Source: CAHJWH01 sp965198905 (GTDB lineage Bacteria; Pseudomonadota; Alphaproteobacteria; Caulobacterales; Caulobacteraceae). Taken from it: DNA of 64,000 nt. The stretch lies in the NCBI GenBank assembly GCA_965198905.1, contig OZ240678.1, forward strand, positions 3,596,001-3,660,000, read 5' to 3'. The notes beneath the pieces were generated by a model. It was not told the origin of the DNA. It worked only from the letters and a program-made list of their open reading frames with translations, and did no database searches. Positions 15,916 through 23,365 of the stretch are shown piece after piece. Each line of letters begins with the position of its first letter. Positions within the stretch are counted from its first letter, which is position 1. The translations under genes and the position numbers were made by a program.

Positions 15916-17598
15916 ATGAGTTCGGTGGAAGGGCGCGGCCGCTCGGTCGGCGCGGCGATCGTGGATCAGCTTGTGATCCAGGGCGTGCGTCACGTCTTCC
16001 TTGTCCCGGGGGAGAGCTATCTGCCCGTGCTCGACGCCCTGCACGACAGCGCGATCACCCTCACCGTCTGCCGCCATGAAGGTGCGGCGGCGATGATGGC
16101 GGATGCGGTAGGCCGCGCGACAGGACGCCCCGGCGTCGCCATGGTCACCCGGGGGCCCGGGGCCAGCAACGCCATGGTCGGCGTCCACATCGCCCACGAA
16201 GACTCTTCGCCCATGATCCTGCTGGTCGGCCAGGTCGACGAGGCCTTCCGCGAGCGAGGAGCCTGGCAGGAGATGGATCTGCGGGCGAGCTTCGGCGGCG
16301 TCGCCAAGTGGGTCGGCGAAGTCGACCATCCTGGCAGGGTTTCGGAAGTGATGGCGCGAGCCTTCTCCACCGCCATGTCCGGTCGTCCCGGCCCCGTGGT
16401 CATCGGGATGCCGCGCAACGTGCTGGGCCAGCCCGACCGCTCCGCCGACGCCCCCCGGGTCCAGGCGGTGGAGGCTGGACCTGACGCCATAGCCCTCAAT
16501 GCACTGCGGGCGCTGCTCGTCGTCAGCCGTGCACCGTTCGTCATAGCGGGCGGCAGCCGGTGGGACGATCCCAGTTGCGCCGCCCTGCACCGTTTCGCCG
16601 AGCGGTTCGCCCTGCCGGTGGCCACGAGCTATCGCCGCGGCCACCTGTTCGACGCCGACCATCCGAACTACGCCGGCGACGTGGGGCTGGGCGCCAATCC
16701 CAAGCTCATCGCCCGGATCAAGGCCGCCGACCTGATCCTGCTGGTCGGCGGGCGGTTGGGCGAGGTGCCCTCGCAGGGCTACAAGCTTCTCGACATCCCT
16801 GCGCCCGGACCGCGCCTGGTGCACATCCATGCCGATCCCGACGAGATCGGCCAGGTCTACCAACCCGCCTTGGCCATCCCAGCCAGCCCGCGCAGGGCAG
16901 CCCCGGCGCTCGCCGCCTTATCGCCGCCGGCAGAGATCGCGTGGGCGGGGCAGGCCGATGACGCCCACGCGGACTACCTTGCCTGGTCGCAGGTGGCGAC
17001 GCCGCAGCCGGGGGGCGTCAACTTCGGCGAGGTGGTGGTCTGGCTGCGCGAGCATCTGGCGCGTGACGCCATCCTCTGTAACGGCGCGGGCGGCTATGCG
17101 GCCTGGCTGCACCGCTTCTACCGCTTTCGCGGGTTGAACACCCACATCGCACCGGCGTCGGCGACCATGGGCTACGGGCCGCCCTCAGCCATAGCGATAA
17201 AGCGGCTCTATCCGGACCGGCACGTGGTGTCGCTGAGTGGCGACGGCGATTTCCTGATGAACGGACAGGAGTTCGCCACCCAGGTCCAGTACGCCCTGCC
17301 GATCGTCAACCTGATCGTCGACAATGGCAGCTACGGCTCCATCCGCCTGTTCCAGGAGCGCGAGTTCCCCGGCCGCGTGGTCGCCACCGACCTGAAGAAC
17401 CCAGACTTCGCCGCTTACGCCCGCGCGTTCGGCGGCTTTGGGGCGACGGTGGAGCAGACGGCCGACTTCGCCGAGGCGTTTCGGGCGGCTGAGGCCTCAG
17501 GCCTGCCGGCCATCGTGCATGTCAAGGTCGACGTGTCGTGCATGTCGCCTGGCGCCACGCTCAGCGAGGTGCGAGAGGGTGCGGTGGCGGGGCGTTAG
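15916..17598 (+). CDS. Acetolactate synthase-like thiamine-diphosphate enzyme
   Basis: This 560-residue ThDP enzyme has three domains: the pyrimidine-binding domain (GAAIVDQLVIQGVRHVFLVPGESY, with the catalytic glutamate in CRHEGAAAMMADAVGR), a central FAD/NAD-like domain (about 195-330), and the PP domain with the metal motif SLSGDGDFLMNGQEFATQ...LIVDNGSYGS. It is acetolactate-synthase-like but has no regulatory subunit gene nearby, and similar enzymes act as 2-oxo-acid decarboxylases or carboligases. ATG at 15916 is preceded by GAGGGAG. The longer open frame upstream is an artefact over the GNAT gene. It is likely to supply or extend a keto substrate for the cluster (inference). Confidence 0.88.
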   Translation: MSSVEGRGRSVGAAIVDQLVIQGVRHVFLVPGESYLPVLDALHDSAITLTVCRHEGAAAMMADAVGRATGRPGVAMVTRGPGASNAMVGVHIAHEDSSPMILLVGQVDEAFRERGAWQEMDLRASFGGVAKWVGEVDHPGRVSEVMARAFSTAMSGRPGPVVIGMPRNVLGQPDRSADAPRVQAVEAGPDAIALNALRALLVVSRAPFVIAGGSRWDDPSCAALHRFAERFALPVATSYRRGHLFDADHPNYAGDVGLGANPKLIARIKAADLILLVGGRLGEVPSQGYKLLDIPAPGPRLVHIHADPDEIGQVYQPALAIPASPRRAAPALAALSPPAEIAWAGQADDAHADYLAWSQVATPQPGGVNFGEVVVWLREHLARDAILCNGAGGYAAWLHRFYRFRGLNTHIAPASATMGYGPPSAIAIKRLYPDRHVVSLSGDGDFLMNGQEFATQVQYALPIVNLIVDNGSYGSIRLFQEREFPGRVVATDLKNPDFAAYARAFGGFGATVEQTADFAEAFRAAEASGLPAIVHVKVDVSCMSPGATLSEVREGAVAGR

Positions 17599-17608
17599 CG
17601 CCGCTGAT

Positions 17609-17629
17609 CTCCCCCACAGCGTGGGGGAG
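17609..17629. terminator. Perfect hairpin between convergent genes
   Basis: CTCCCCCAC and GTGGGGGAG form a 9-bp stem with a 3-nt loop, 10 bp after the ThDP gene stop and 32 bp from the purQ stop. It probably stops transcription from both sides. It resembles the CTCCCCC-type arms of the repeats at 553 and 23251 and may be a shortened copy. Confidence 0.65.
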
Positions 17630-17661
17630 TACCGCCGAAGCAGGGAGGATGAGCCCGCGGC

Positions 17662-18324
17662 TCAGACGCTCGCCGCGATGCTCTGGAACAGGAGGGCGCC
17701 GTCGGCCGAGCCTAGCTCCGGCTCGAAGGCCCGGTCCGGGTGGGGCATGATGCCCAGCACGTTGCCGTGTGCGTTGACGATCCCCGCCACGTCCCGGCTG
17801 GAGCCGTTCGGGTTGTCGAGGTAGCGAAACACCACCCGGCCTTCGCCCTCCAGCCGATCCAGGGTTGGATCGTCTGCGAAGTAGTTCCCTTCGCCATTGC
17901 CCACCGTCATCACCGCCTCGCGCCGCTCGCCAAAGGCCGCGGTGAACCGCGTCTGGCCGTTCTCGATACGGAGCGGCACGGGCTTGCAAACGTACTTCAG
18001 CGCCGCGTTCCTCAGCAAGGCGCCCGGCAGCATCCCCGCCTCGCACAAGACCTGGAAGCCGTTGCAGACCCCCACGACCGCTACGCCGCGCTCCGCCGCC
18101 TTTATCACCGGCGCCATCACCGGCGACAGCGCCGCCATGGCCCCGCAGCGCAAGTAGTCGCCATACGAAAAGCCGCCCGGCAGCACGATCAGGTCCAGCC
18201 GGTCAGGAAGCTCGCTTTCCCCATGCCACACCATCTGAGGCCGCTCTCCGGTGGAGCGCTCGATAGCGACGGCGCAGTCCCGGTCGCAGTTGGAGCCCGG
18301 AAACACCACGACGGCTGATTTCAT
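17662..18324 (-). CDS. purQ: Phosphoribosylformylglycinamidine synthase, glutaminase subunit
   Basis: This 220-residue class I glutamine amidotransferase supplies ammonia to PurL in step 4 of purine synthesis. The nucleophile is in GVCNGFQ (Cys87), and the His/Glu pair lies in GIMPHPDRAFEPE. The N-terminal AVVVFPGSNCDRD and LPGGFSYGDYLRCGA are PurQ hallmarks. Its ATG overlaps the ancestral stop of the vapD-like gene (ATGA at 18324-18321), so purQ is read from the purC-purS operon through an inserted two-gene module. purL, often next, is not here; a convergent ThDP gene follows instead. Confidence 0.97.
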   Translation of the reverse strand: MKSAVVVFPGSNCDRDCAVAIERSTGERPQMVWHGESELPDRLDLIVLPGGFSYGDYLRCGAMAALSPVMAPVIKAAERGVAVVGVCNGFQVLCEAGMLPGALLRNAALKYVCKPVPLRIENGQTRFTAAFGERREAVMTVGNGEGNYFADDPTLDRLEGEGRVVFRYLDNPNGSSRDVAGIVNAHGNVLGIMPHPDRAFEPELGSADGALLFQSIAASV

Positions 18325-18607
18325 GGGCGCCTGTCTTTGAAAAGATGCGTCAAGTCCGACCAGTCCTCTACCCGGAAGGCGCAGATATCCGTCACGGCTT
18401 CAGGAAACCATTCCAACCCCTTCGGGTCGCGATGGCGAGATATACGCTGCCGAGATCGTGACGTTCAGTGACGTAAACGCTTTGCTGTACCCGTCGAAAA
18501 CGTAACGGGTTCAACGTGCGCTCCATGTCCCGATAGGCTTGCTGAAATCCCCTCGGGTGGATCGCTCCCGGGGTTCTCAGTTTCAGATCGAAAGAGATGG
18601 CGTGCAT
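18321..18607 (-). pseudogene. vapD: VapD-like ribonuclease gene with a frameshift
   Basis: The frame from ATG 18607 reads MHAISFDLKLRT...HPRGFQQAYRDMERTLNPLRFRRVQQSVYV, the N-terminal two-thirds of a VapD-family (Cas2-like fold) endonuclease, then leaves the family and stops at 18392. The missing C-terminus (LEWFPEAV, DICAFRVEDWSDLTHLFKD) is intact in another frame and ends at 18321-18323 in a TGA overlapping the purQ ATG. One lost base, most simply in the run of four G on the minus strand near 18420, accounts for the break; restored length would be 95 residues, normal for VapD. It may be a true pseudogene, a variable site or a sequencing error. No standard slippery heptamer is seen. Confidence 0.72.
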
Positions 18608-18810
18608 CAGGCCAGCGGATCAAGTTCGGCTTCGGCCCGTGGATACTCGAAGGTATCGTCTTGGTCGACGAGCCTGAGTTTCAGGCGCTTGGATTCAACC
18701 TCGACAACTTCACAGACGGGCCCGATGCCTGCTAAACGCCGAAGCCGCTCCGCGCCGCCGAACCTGTCGTCTCGCCGGAACTCCGCCGCCTCTTCGGCCA
18801 CACCGATCAT
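18607..18810 (-). CDS. Small protein coupled to vapD, possible antitoxin
   Basis: This 67-residue charged protein has an acidic/basic N-terminal helix (MIGVAEEAAEFRRDDRFGGAERLRRLAG) and a C-terminal part that could form a small beta-barrel (VCEVVEVESKRLKLRLVDQDDTFEYPRAEAELD). I do not recognise a family. Its ATG overlaps the purS stop (ATGA) and its stop overlaps the vapD start (TGATG), so it is translated between them. Position directly before a VapD gene is that of VapX-type antitoxins, but sequence similarity to VapX cannot be claimed from here. Confidence 0.6.
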   Translation of the reverse strand: MIGVAEEAAEFRRDDRFGGAERLRRLAGIGPVCEVVEVESKRLKLRLVDQDDTFEYPRAEAELDPLA

Positions 18811-19049
18811 CAGCCAATCTCCAGCCGGTAACCTTCAATCACCATATTGGCGAGCAGGCGCTCACACATCGACCTCACCCTGGCTTCGGCCTTGTCGCGA
18901 GGCTCTTCAGCGACGTCGAAGGCGATGGTCTTGCCGACGCGCACATCGGCGACATCGGTGTAGCCCAGGCCGTGCAGGGCGCCTTCGATCGCCTTGCCCT
19001 GCACGTCCAGCACGCCGGGCTTCAGGAACACCTCGACCCTGACCTTCAC
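18810..19049 (-). CDS. purS: Phosphoribosylformylglycinamidine synthase, PurS subunit
   Basis: This 79-residue protein bridges PurL and PurQ in the three-part FGAM synthase. The sequence is a typical PurS: MKVRVEVFLKPGVLDVQGKAIEGAL, GYTDVADVRVGKTIAFDV and a C-terminal CERLLANMVIEGYRLEI. It starts 13 bp downstream of purC. Its stop overlaps the start of the 67-residue unknown gene; in most genomes purQ would come directly next. Confidence 0.96.
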   Translation of the reverse strand: MKVRVEVFLKPGVLDVQGKAIEGALHGLGYTDVADVRVGKTIAFDVAEEPRDKAEARVRSMCERLLANMVIEGYRLEIG

Positions 19050-19062
19050 GTAGGAAGCTGCA

Positions 19063-19821
19063 TCAGGCGACGCCTCCCTCGATCACGCGCGGCATCTCCT
19101 TCATGATGCCGAGCCGGCGCGCCACCTCGGTATAGCTCTCGATCACCCCACCCATGTCGCGGCGAAAACGGTCCTTGTCGAGCTTCTCGTTGGTGGTGCT
19201 GTCCCACAGGCGGCAGGAGTCTGGGCTGATCTCGTCGGCCAGCAACACCTTGGAAAAGTCGCCCTCCCAAACCCGGCCGTACTCGATCTTGAAATCCACC
19301 AGGGTGATGCCGACCGCGCTGAACATGCCCGACAGGAAGTCGTTCACCCGCAGGGTCTGGGCCAGCATGTCGTCGATTTCCTGGGTCTGGGCCCAGTTGA
19401 AGGCGGTGATGTGCTCCTCGGTCACCAGAGGATCATTCAACGCGTCGTTCTTGTAGTAGAACTCGATGATCGAGCGGGGCAGGGCCTGGCCTTCAGGCAG
19501 CCCCAGCCGAGTCGCCAGGGATCCTGCGGCGATGTTGCGACACACCACCTCCAGCGGGATGATTTCGACTTCCTTAATCAACTGCTCACGCAGGTTCAGT
19601 CGCCGGATGAAGTGGTTTTGCACACCGATAGTGTTCAGCCGCGTCATCACGTACTCTGAGATACGGTTGTTGATCACGCCCTTGCCCTCGAGCACGGCCT
19701 TCTTCTGGGCGTTGAAGGCGGTGGCGTCGTCCTTGAAATACTGGATCAGGGTGCCGGGCTCGGGCCCTTCGTAAAGGATCTTGGCCTTGCCCTCGTAGAT
19801 CTTCTTGCGGCGGGTGGTCAT
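19063..19821 (-). CDS. purC: SAICAR synthetase
   Basis: This 252-residue enzyme joins CAIR and aspartate with ATP in purine synthesis. Motifs are KKIYEGKAKILYEG (ATP-grasp N-terminus), LEVVCRNIAAGSLATRLGLPEG (signature) and LVDFKIEYGR...LADEISPDSCRLWD (signature 2). ATG at 19821 gives the standard N-terminus; the frame is open upstream to 20019 but that part is not PurC-like. First gene of the purC-purS-(67 aa)-vapD-purQ run. A permease gene diverges from 20043. Confidence 0.97.
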   Translation of the reverse strand: MTTRRKKIYEGKAKILYEGPEPGTLIQYFKDDATAFNAQKKAVLEGKGVINNRISEYVMTRLNTIGVQNHFIRRLNLREQLIKEVEIIPLEVVCRNIAAGSLATRLGLPEGQALPRSIIEFYYKNDALNDPLVTEEHITAFNWAQTQEIDDMLAQTLRVNDFLSGMFSAVGITLVDFKIEYGRVWEGDFSKVLLADEISPDSCRLWDSTTNEKLDKDRFRRDMGGVIESYTEVARRLGIMKEMPRVIEGGVA

Positions 19822-20042
19822 GGAGGTCTTCCCAGCGGTCAGCCGCGGACAGGAAGACGAATGCGCAAGGTCGCCCGCGCTCACGCGTCCCAGCCGCTGC
19901 TCCGCACTCATATAGGGCGATTGCGGAAGCGAAGGAACGGGTTTCCTGTCTGGAGCGAAAGCGACGGCCGGCGCAGGTGCAACTCCCGCCGGGGCGACGC
20001 CTTCACGACGGGAGACCAAACGAATCCAATCAAGGAGACAGG

Positions 20043-21173
20043 GTGATCGACGCCGTACTGAAGGCCTTGCAGATGTCCGCCGCGATGGGCTGGGAGATGC
20101 TGTGGCCCTTGGTCCTCGGCTTCACCATCTCCGGCGCCGTTCAGGCCGTAGTGTCCCACAGGGAGATGGCGCGCCTCCTGCCAAACGACGGACCCGCTTC
20201 TATTCTGAAGGCGACGGGGCTGGGTGCGGCGTCCTCGTCCTGCTCCTACGCGGCGGTGGCGATCGCTCGGGCGGTGGTGAAGACGGGCGGCGACTTTTCC
20301 GCCGCCATGGCCTTTCAGGTCGCCTCCACAAATCTGGTGCTCGAACTCGGCCTCGTGCTGCTGACGCTGATGGGCTGGCGGTTCATGGCGGCGAGCTGGA
20401 TCGGCGGGCTGATCATGATCCCGCTGCTGGTCCTGCTGCTTCGGGTCCTGTTCAACCGTCGGACCCGCGAAGCGGCCAAAGCCCAGGCCCAGAAGGACGT
20501 GGCCGGCCGGATGGAGGGCCACGCCGCCATGGACATGTCGGTCGAAAAGGACGGAACCCTGCTATCGCGGCTGTTCTCCAAGGAGGGAGTGACGGCGATC
20601 TGCCACTTCTTCGTCATGGACGTGATGTCGCTCTGGATGGACCTGCTGATGGGCCTGCTGGTGGCGGGCGCCATCGCCGCCTGGGTCCCGTCCCAGGTCT
20701 GGGCGGGGCTGTTCCTGGCTGGCCATCCGGTCGCCGCGGTCATCGCCGGGCCCTTCATCGGGCCAATCGTCGCGGTCTTCACCTTCATCTGCTCGGTGGG
20801 CAACGTACCGCTAGCGGCGGTGCTGTGGCGGGGAGGGGCGAGCTTCGGCGGCGTGATCGCCTTCATCTTCGGCGACCTGATCGTGCTGCCGATCCTGGAC
20901 ATCTACCGCCGCTATTACGGGCTCAAGGCCGCCGCCCTGCTCGGGGCCGCGCTTTACATCTCGATGGCCGCTGCGGGCCTGCTGGTGGAAGGACTGTTCG
21001 CCCTCCTGCACCTCACCCCGACCCGACAGGGCGGCGCGATCGATCTTGCGCACACAGCCTTCGCCTGGAACGGGACCACGTTCGCCAACCTGGCGTTCCT
21101 GGTCCTTGCCGCACTGATGACATGGCGGTTCATGCTCACCGGCGGTCCCAAGATGCTGAAGATGATGGGGTGA
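20043..21173 (+). CDS. YraQ/DUF318-family permease
   Basis: This 376-residue membrane protein has about eight to ten helices and belongs to the YraQ (DUF318) permease family, whose members include organoarsenic and possible metal exporters. The hallmark GLGAASSSCSYAAVAIARAVV...AFQVASTNLVLELGL in the first half is mirrored by GPFIGPIVAVFTFICSVGNVPLAAVLW in the second, including the conserved cysteines. A cytoplasmic loop (about 140-180) is charged, with His and Met (GHAAMDMSVEKD). Start is GTG 20043 behind AAGGAGA. The substrate is unknown. Confidence 0.85.
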   Translation: MIDAVLKALQMSAAMGWEMLWPLVLGFTISGAVQAVVSHREMARLLPNDGPASILKATGLGAASSSCSYAAVAIARAVVKTGGDFSAAMAFQVASTNLVLELGLVLLTLMGWRFMAASWIGGLIMIPLLVLLLRVLFNRRTREAAKAQAQKDVAGRMEGHAAMDMSVEKDGTLLSRLFSKEGVTAICHFFVMDVMSLWMDLLMGLLVAGAIAAWVPSQVWAGLFLAGHPVAAVIAGPFIGPIVAVFTFICSVGNVPLAAVLWRGGASFGGVIAFIFGDLIVLPILDIYRRYYGLKAAALLGAALYISMAAAGLLVEGLFALLHLTPTRQGGAIDLAHTAFAWNGTTFANLAFLVLAALMTWRFMLTGGPKMLKMMG

Positions 21174-21180
21174 GGGCGGA

Positions 21181-21453
21181 TCACGCCTCCCCGGGCGCCT
21201 TGGCCTGGACCGACAGGGCGTGCACCGGCCCGGCGAGTTCGTCCGACAGGGCCGCATAGACCTGTCTCTGGCGCTGAAGCCGCCCTACGCCGCGGAAACT
21301 CTCCGCGATGATGCGGACGGTGAAGTGGCTCTCGCCGCCGCCGTGCGAGCCTGCGTGGCCCGCGTGTTTGTCGCTGTCGTCGACCACGTCAAGCGCCATC
21401 GGTTGGAAGGCGGACTGCAGCTTTTCCCGCATCGCTTCGGCCACGTGCGCCAT
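21181..21453 (-). CDS. bolA: BolA-family protein
   Basis: This 90-residue BolA protein is expected to partner a monothiol glutaredoxin in iron-sulphur trafficking or to regulate gene expression. It has the class II KH-like fold: MREKLQSAFQP, a His/Gly-rich loop (DKHAGHAGSHGGGESHFTVRII, with the conserved His and HFTV strand) and RQRQVYAALSDEL...VHALSVQAKAP. ATG at 21453 is used; the frame is open further upstream across the J-domain gene. It is divergent from that J-domain gene, a pairing often seen in this group of bacteria. Confidence 0.92.
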   Translation of the reverse strand: MAHVAEAMREKLQSAFQPMALDVVDDSDKHAGHAGSHGGGESHFTVRIIAESFRGVGRLQRQRQVYAALSDELAGPVHALSVQAKAPGEA

Positions 21454-21504
21454 ATCCGCTCCGTCAATCCTTGATCGTGAAAACTTCCTCCGCATAATCC
21501 TCCC

Positions 21505-22173
21505 ATGAGCGGCGACTTTCAATACCGCCCCAAGTTCGTGGATATGCGCGTCCGTCCGCCCAGGAAGGACGGCGAGCCCACGCACGAGGAGGACGTCCAC
21601 GCCCTGAAGCCTGGGGAGAGGCCTTGCGAGTGGCCCGGTTGCCGGACGGCCGCCAGCGCCCGGGCGCCCAAGTCTCGTGAGATGATGAACGAGCACTACT
21701 GGTTCTGTCAGCCGCACGCGGCCGAATACAATAAGAAGTGGGACTTCTTCGCGGGCATGAGCGAGGGAGAGGTGGCTCAGGCCCAGGCCGCCCGCCTCAC
21801 CGGCGAGCGCCCGACCTGGGAGTTCAAGGCCTCGCGCATGTCGCGGGAAGCGGCGTCGTTCGCAGCCAAGATGGGGGGCGGCGCCAACGGCAAGGGCGCC
21901 GGGTCTTACGCCGATCCCCTCGGCGTGTTCGGCAGCGTCGACGCCCAGCGCGCCGCCGCCAAACCCACCCGCCAGCTCGGCAAACTGGAACGGCGCGCGT
22001 TGGAGGAGATGGATTTGGACGATATGGCTGACAAGGCCGCTGTCCGTGTCCGTTATCTCGAGTTGGTGAAGCGCTTTCACCCGGACTCAAACGGGGGAGA
22101 TCGTTCCACGGAGCAGAAACTTGGACGGGTGCTGCGCGCTTATAAGACCCTGAAGGCCGCCAAGCTCGTCTGA
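21505..22173 (+). CDS. J-domain-containing protein
   Basis: This 222-residue cytosolic protein has a DnaJ domain at the C-terminus (about 160-222), with the HPD motif at residues 192-194 in VKRFHPDSNGGDRS, so it can stimulate a DnaK-type chaperone. The N-terminal part has possible zinc-binding residues (CEWPGC, and YWFCQPHAAEYN). This arrangement is common in alphaproteobacteria directly upstream of cobS, as here (69 bp gap). It is divergent from bolA. Client unknown. Confidence 0.88.
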   Translation: MSGDFQYRPKFVDMRVRPPRKDGEPTHEEDVHALKPGERPCEWPGCRTAASARAPKSREMMNEHYWFCQPHAAEYNKKWDFFAGMSEGEVAQAQAARLTGERPTWEFKASRMSREAASFAAKMGGGANGKGAGSYADPLGVFGSVDAQRAAAKPTRQLGKLERRALEEMDLDDMADKAAVRVRYLELVKRFHPDSNGGDRSTEQKLGRVLRAYKTLKAAKLV

Positions 22174-22242
22174 CGCGCGATGTCGCCTCTTCCGCTCACG
22201 CCGCTTTCGCCAGCGGCCCTGCTCGCTTAGACAGATCCCGAT

Positions 22243-23241
22243 ATGGCCCTAGATACGCTCATCGACGACAACCTGCTCGCCTCCGCCCCTGACCGGAGCG
22301 TGTGCGTCCGCGACGTCTTCGGCGTGGACAGCGACATGCGAGTGCCGGCGTTCAGCACCTCCGACCCCCACGTTCCCGAGCTTGATGTCAGCTACAAGTT
22401 CGACCCCCAGACGACCCTGGCCATCTGCGCCGGCTTCGCCTTCGATCGGCGGGTCATGGTGCAGGGCTATCACGGCACCGGCAAGTCGACCCACATCGAA
22501 CAGGTGGCGGCGAGGTTGAACTGGCCGTTGGTGCGGGTGAACCTGGACGCCCACGTCTCGCGCATAGATCTCGTCGGCAAGGACGCGATCGTGCTGAAGG
22601 ACGGCCAGCAGGTCACCGAGTTCCGGGAGGGCATCCTGCCCTGGACCATCCAGCGACCGATCGCCCTCGTCTTCGATGAATACGACGCCGGTCGGCCCGA
22701 CGTCATGTTCGTGATCCAGCGAGTACTTGAGGTGCAGGGCCGGCTCACCCTCCTAGATCAGAACCGCGTAATCCGGCCGAACCCCTATTTCCGCCTGTTC
22801 GCCACCACCAACACCATAGGCCTCGGCGACACGACCGGTCTCTATCACGGCACCCAGCAGATCAATCAGGGCCAGATGGATCGTTGGTCCATCGTCACCA
22901 CCCTGAACTATCTGGGCCAGGACGTGGAGGTCGGCATCGTGCAGGCCAAGGCGCCGGGCTACGACACCCCTGAGGGCAAGCGCACTATCAACGCCATGGT
23001 GCGCGTCGCCGACATGACCCGAAACGCCTTCATGAACGGCGACATCTCCACCGTCATGAGCCCACGGACCGTGATCACCTGGGCCCAGAACGCCACAATC
23101 TTCGGCGACATCGGCCTGGGCTTCCGCCTCACCTTCCTGAACAAGTGCGACGAGTTGGAACGGCCCACAGTGGCCGAGTTCTACCAGCGGGCGTTCGGGA
23201 CGGACCTGCCGGAGTCGGCGCTCAGGGTGAAGGTGGCTTAG
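22243..23241 (+). CDS. cobS: Cobaltochelatase subunit CobS
   Basis: This 332-residue AAA+ ATPase of the aerobic cobalt chelatase (CobN-CobS-CobT) inserts Co2+ into hydrogenobyrinic acid diamide. Walker A is GYHGTGKS (residues 75-82), Walker B is ALVFDEYDAG, and sensor 1 lies in FRLFATTNTIG. Length is standard. The J-domain gene precedes it as in related genomes, but the expected cobT does not follow; a palindromic repeat and a convergent mutB are found instead. The product is relevant to the cobalamin-dependent MutAB next door. Confidence 0.95.
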   Translation: MALDTLIDDNLLASAPDRSVCVRDVFGVDSDMRVPAFSTSDPHVPELDVSYKFDPQTTLAICAGFAFDRRVMVQGYHGTGKSTHIEQVAARLNWPLVRVNLDAHVSRIDLVGKDAIVLKDGQQVTEFREGILPWTIQRPIALVFDEYDAGRPDVMFVIQRVLEVQGRLTLLDQNRVIRPNPYFRLFATTNTIGLGDTTGLYHGTQQINQGQMDRWSIVTTLNYLGQDVEVGIVQAKAPGYDTPEGKRTINAMVRVADMTRNAFMNGDISTVMSPRTVITWAQNATIFGDIGLGFRLTFLNKCDELERPTVAEFYQRAFGTDLPESALRVKVA

Positions 23242-23250
23242 CCTTCGATC

Positions 23251-23342
23251 CTCCCCCTTGGGGGAGGGGGCTGCACCGCCGGCGGCAAGCTTGGCGCTCC
23301 CTCCCTCAGTCGGCTTCGCCGACAGCTCCCCCAAAAGGAGAG
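23251..23342. repeat. Palindromic intergenic repeat element
   Basis: Between convergent cobS and mutB: a hairpin CTCCCCCTTGGGGGAG at 23251-23266, then a GC-rich spacer, CGGCTTCGCCG (23311-23321) and a closing CTCCCCC near 23326. The first and last parts can pair, making one long stem. The TCGGCTTCGCCGA core with CTCCCCC ends is a recurrent intergenic unit in Caulobacterales genomes (general knowledge). It may act as a terminator for both genes. Confidence 0.7.
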
Positions 23343-23365
23343 CATCTTGATCGCCTTGCAGCTGA

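Noticed and set aside
18392..18607. Programmed -1 frameshifting in vapD
   Set aside because: No X-XXY-YYZ slippery heptamer or clear downstream stem was found; a single-base loss is simpler. Left open in the finding.
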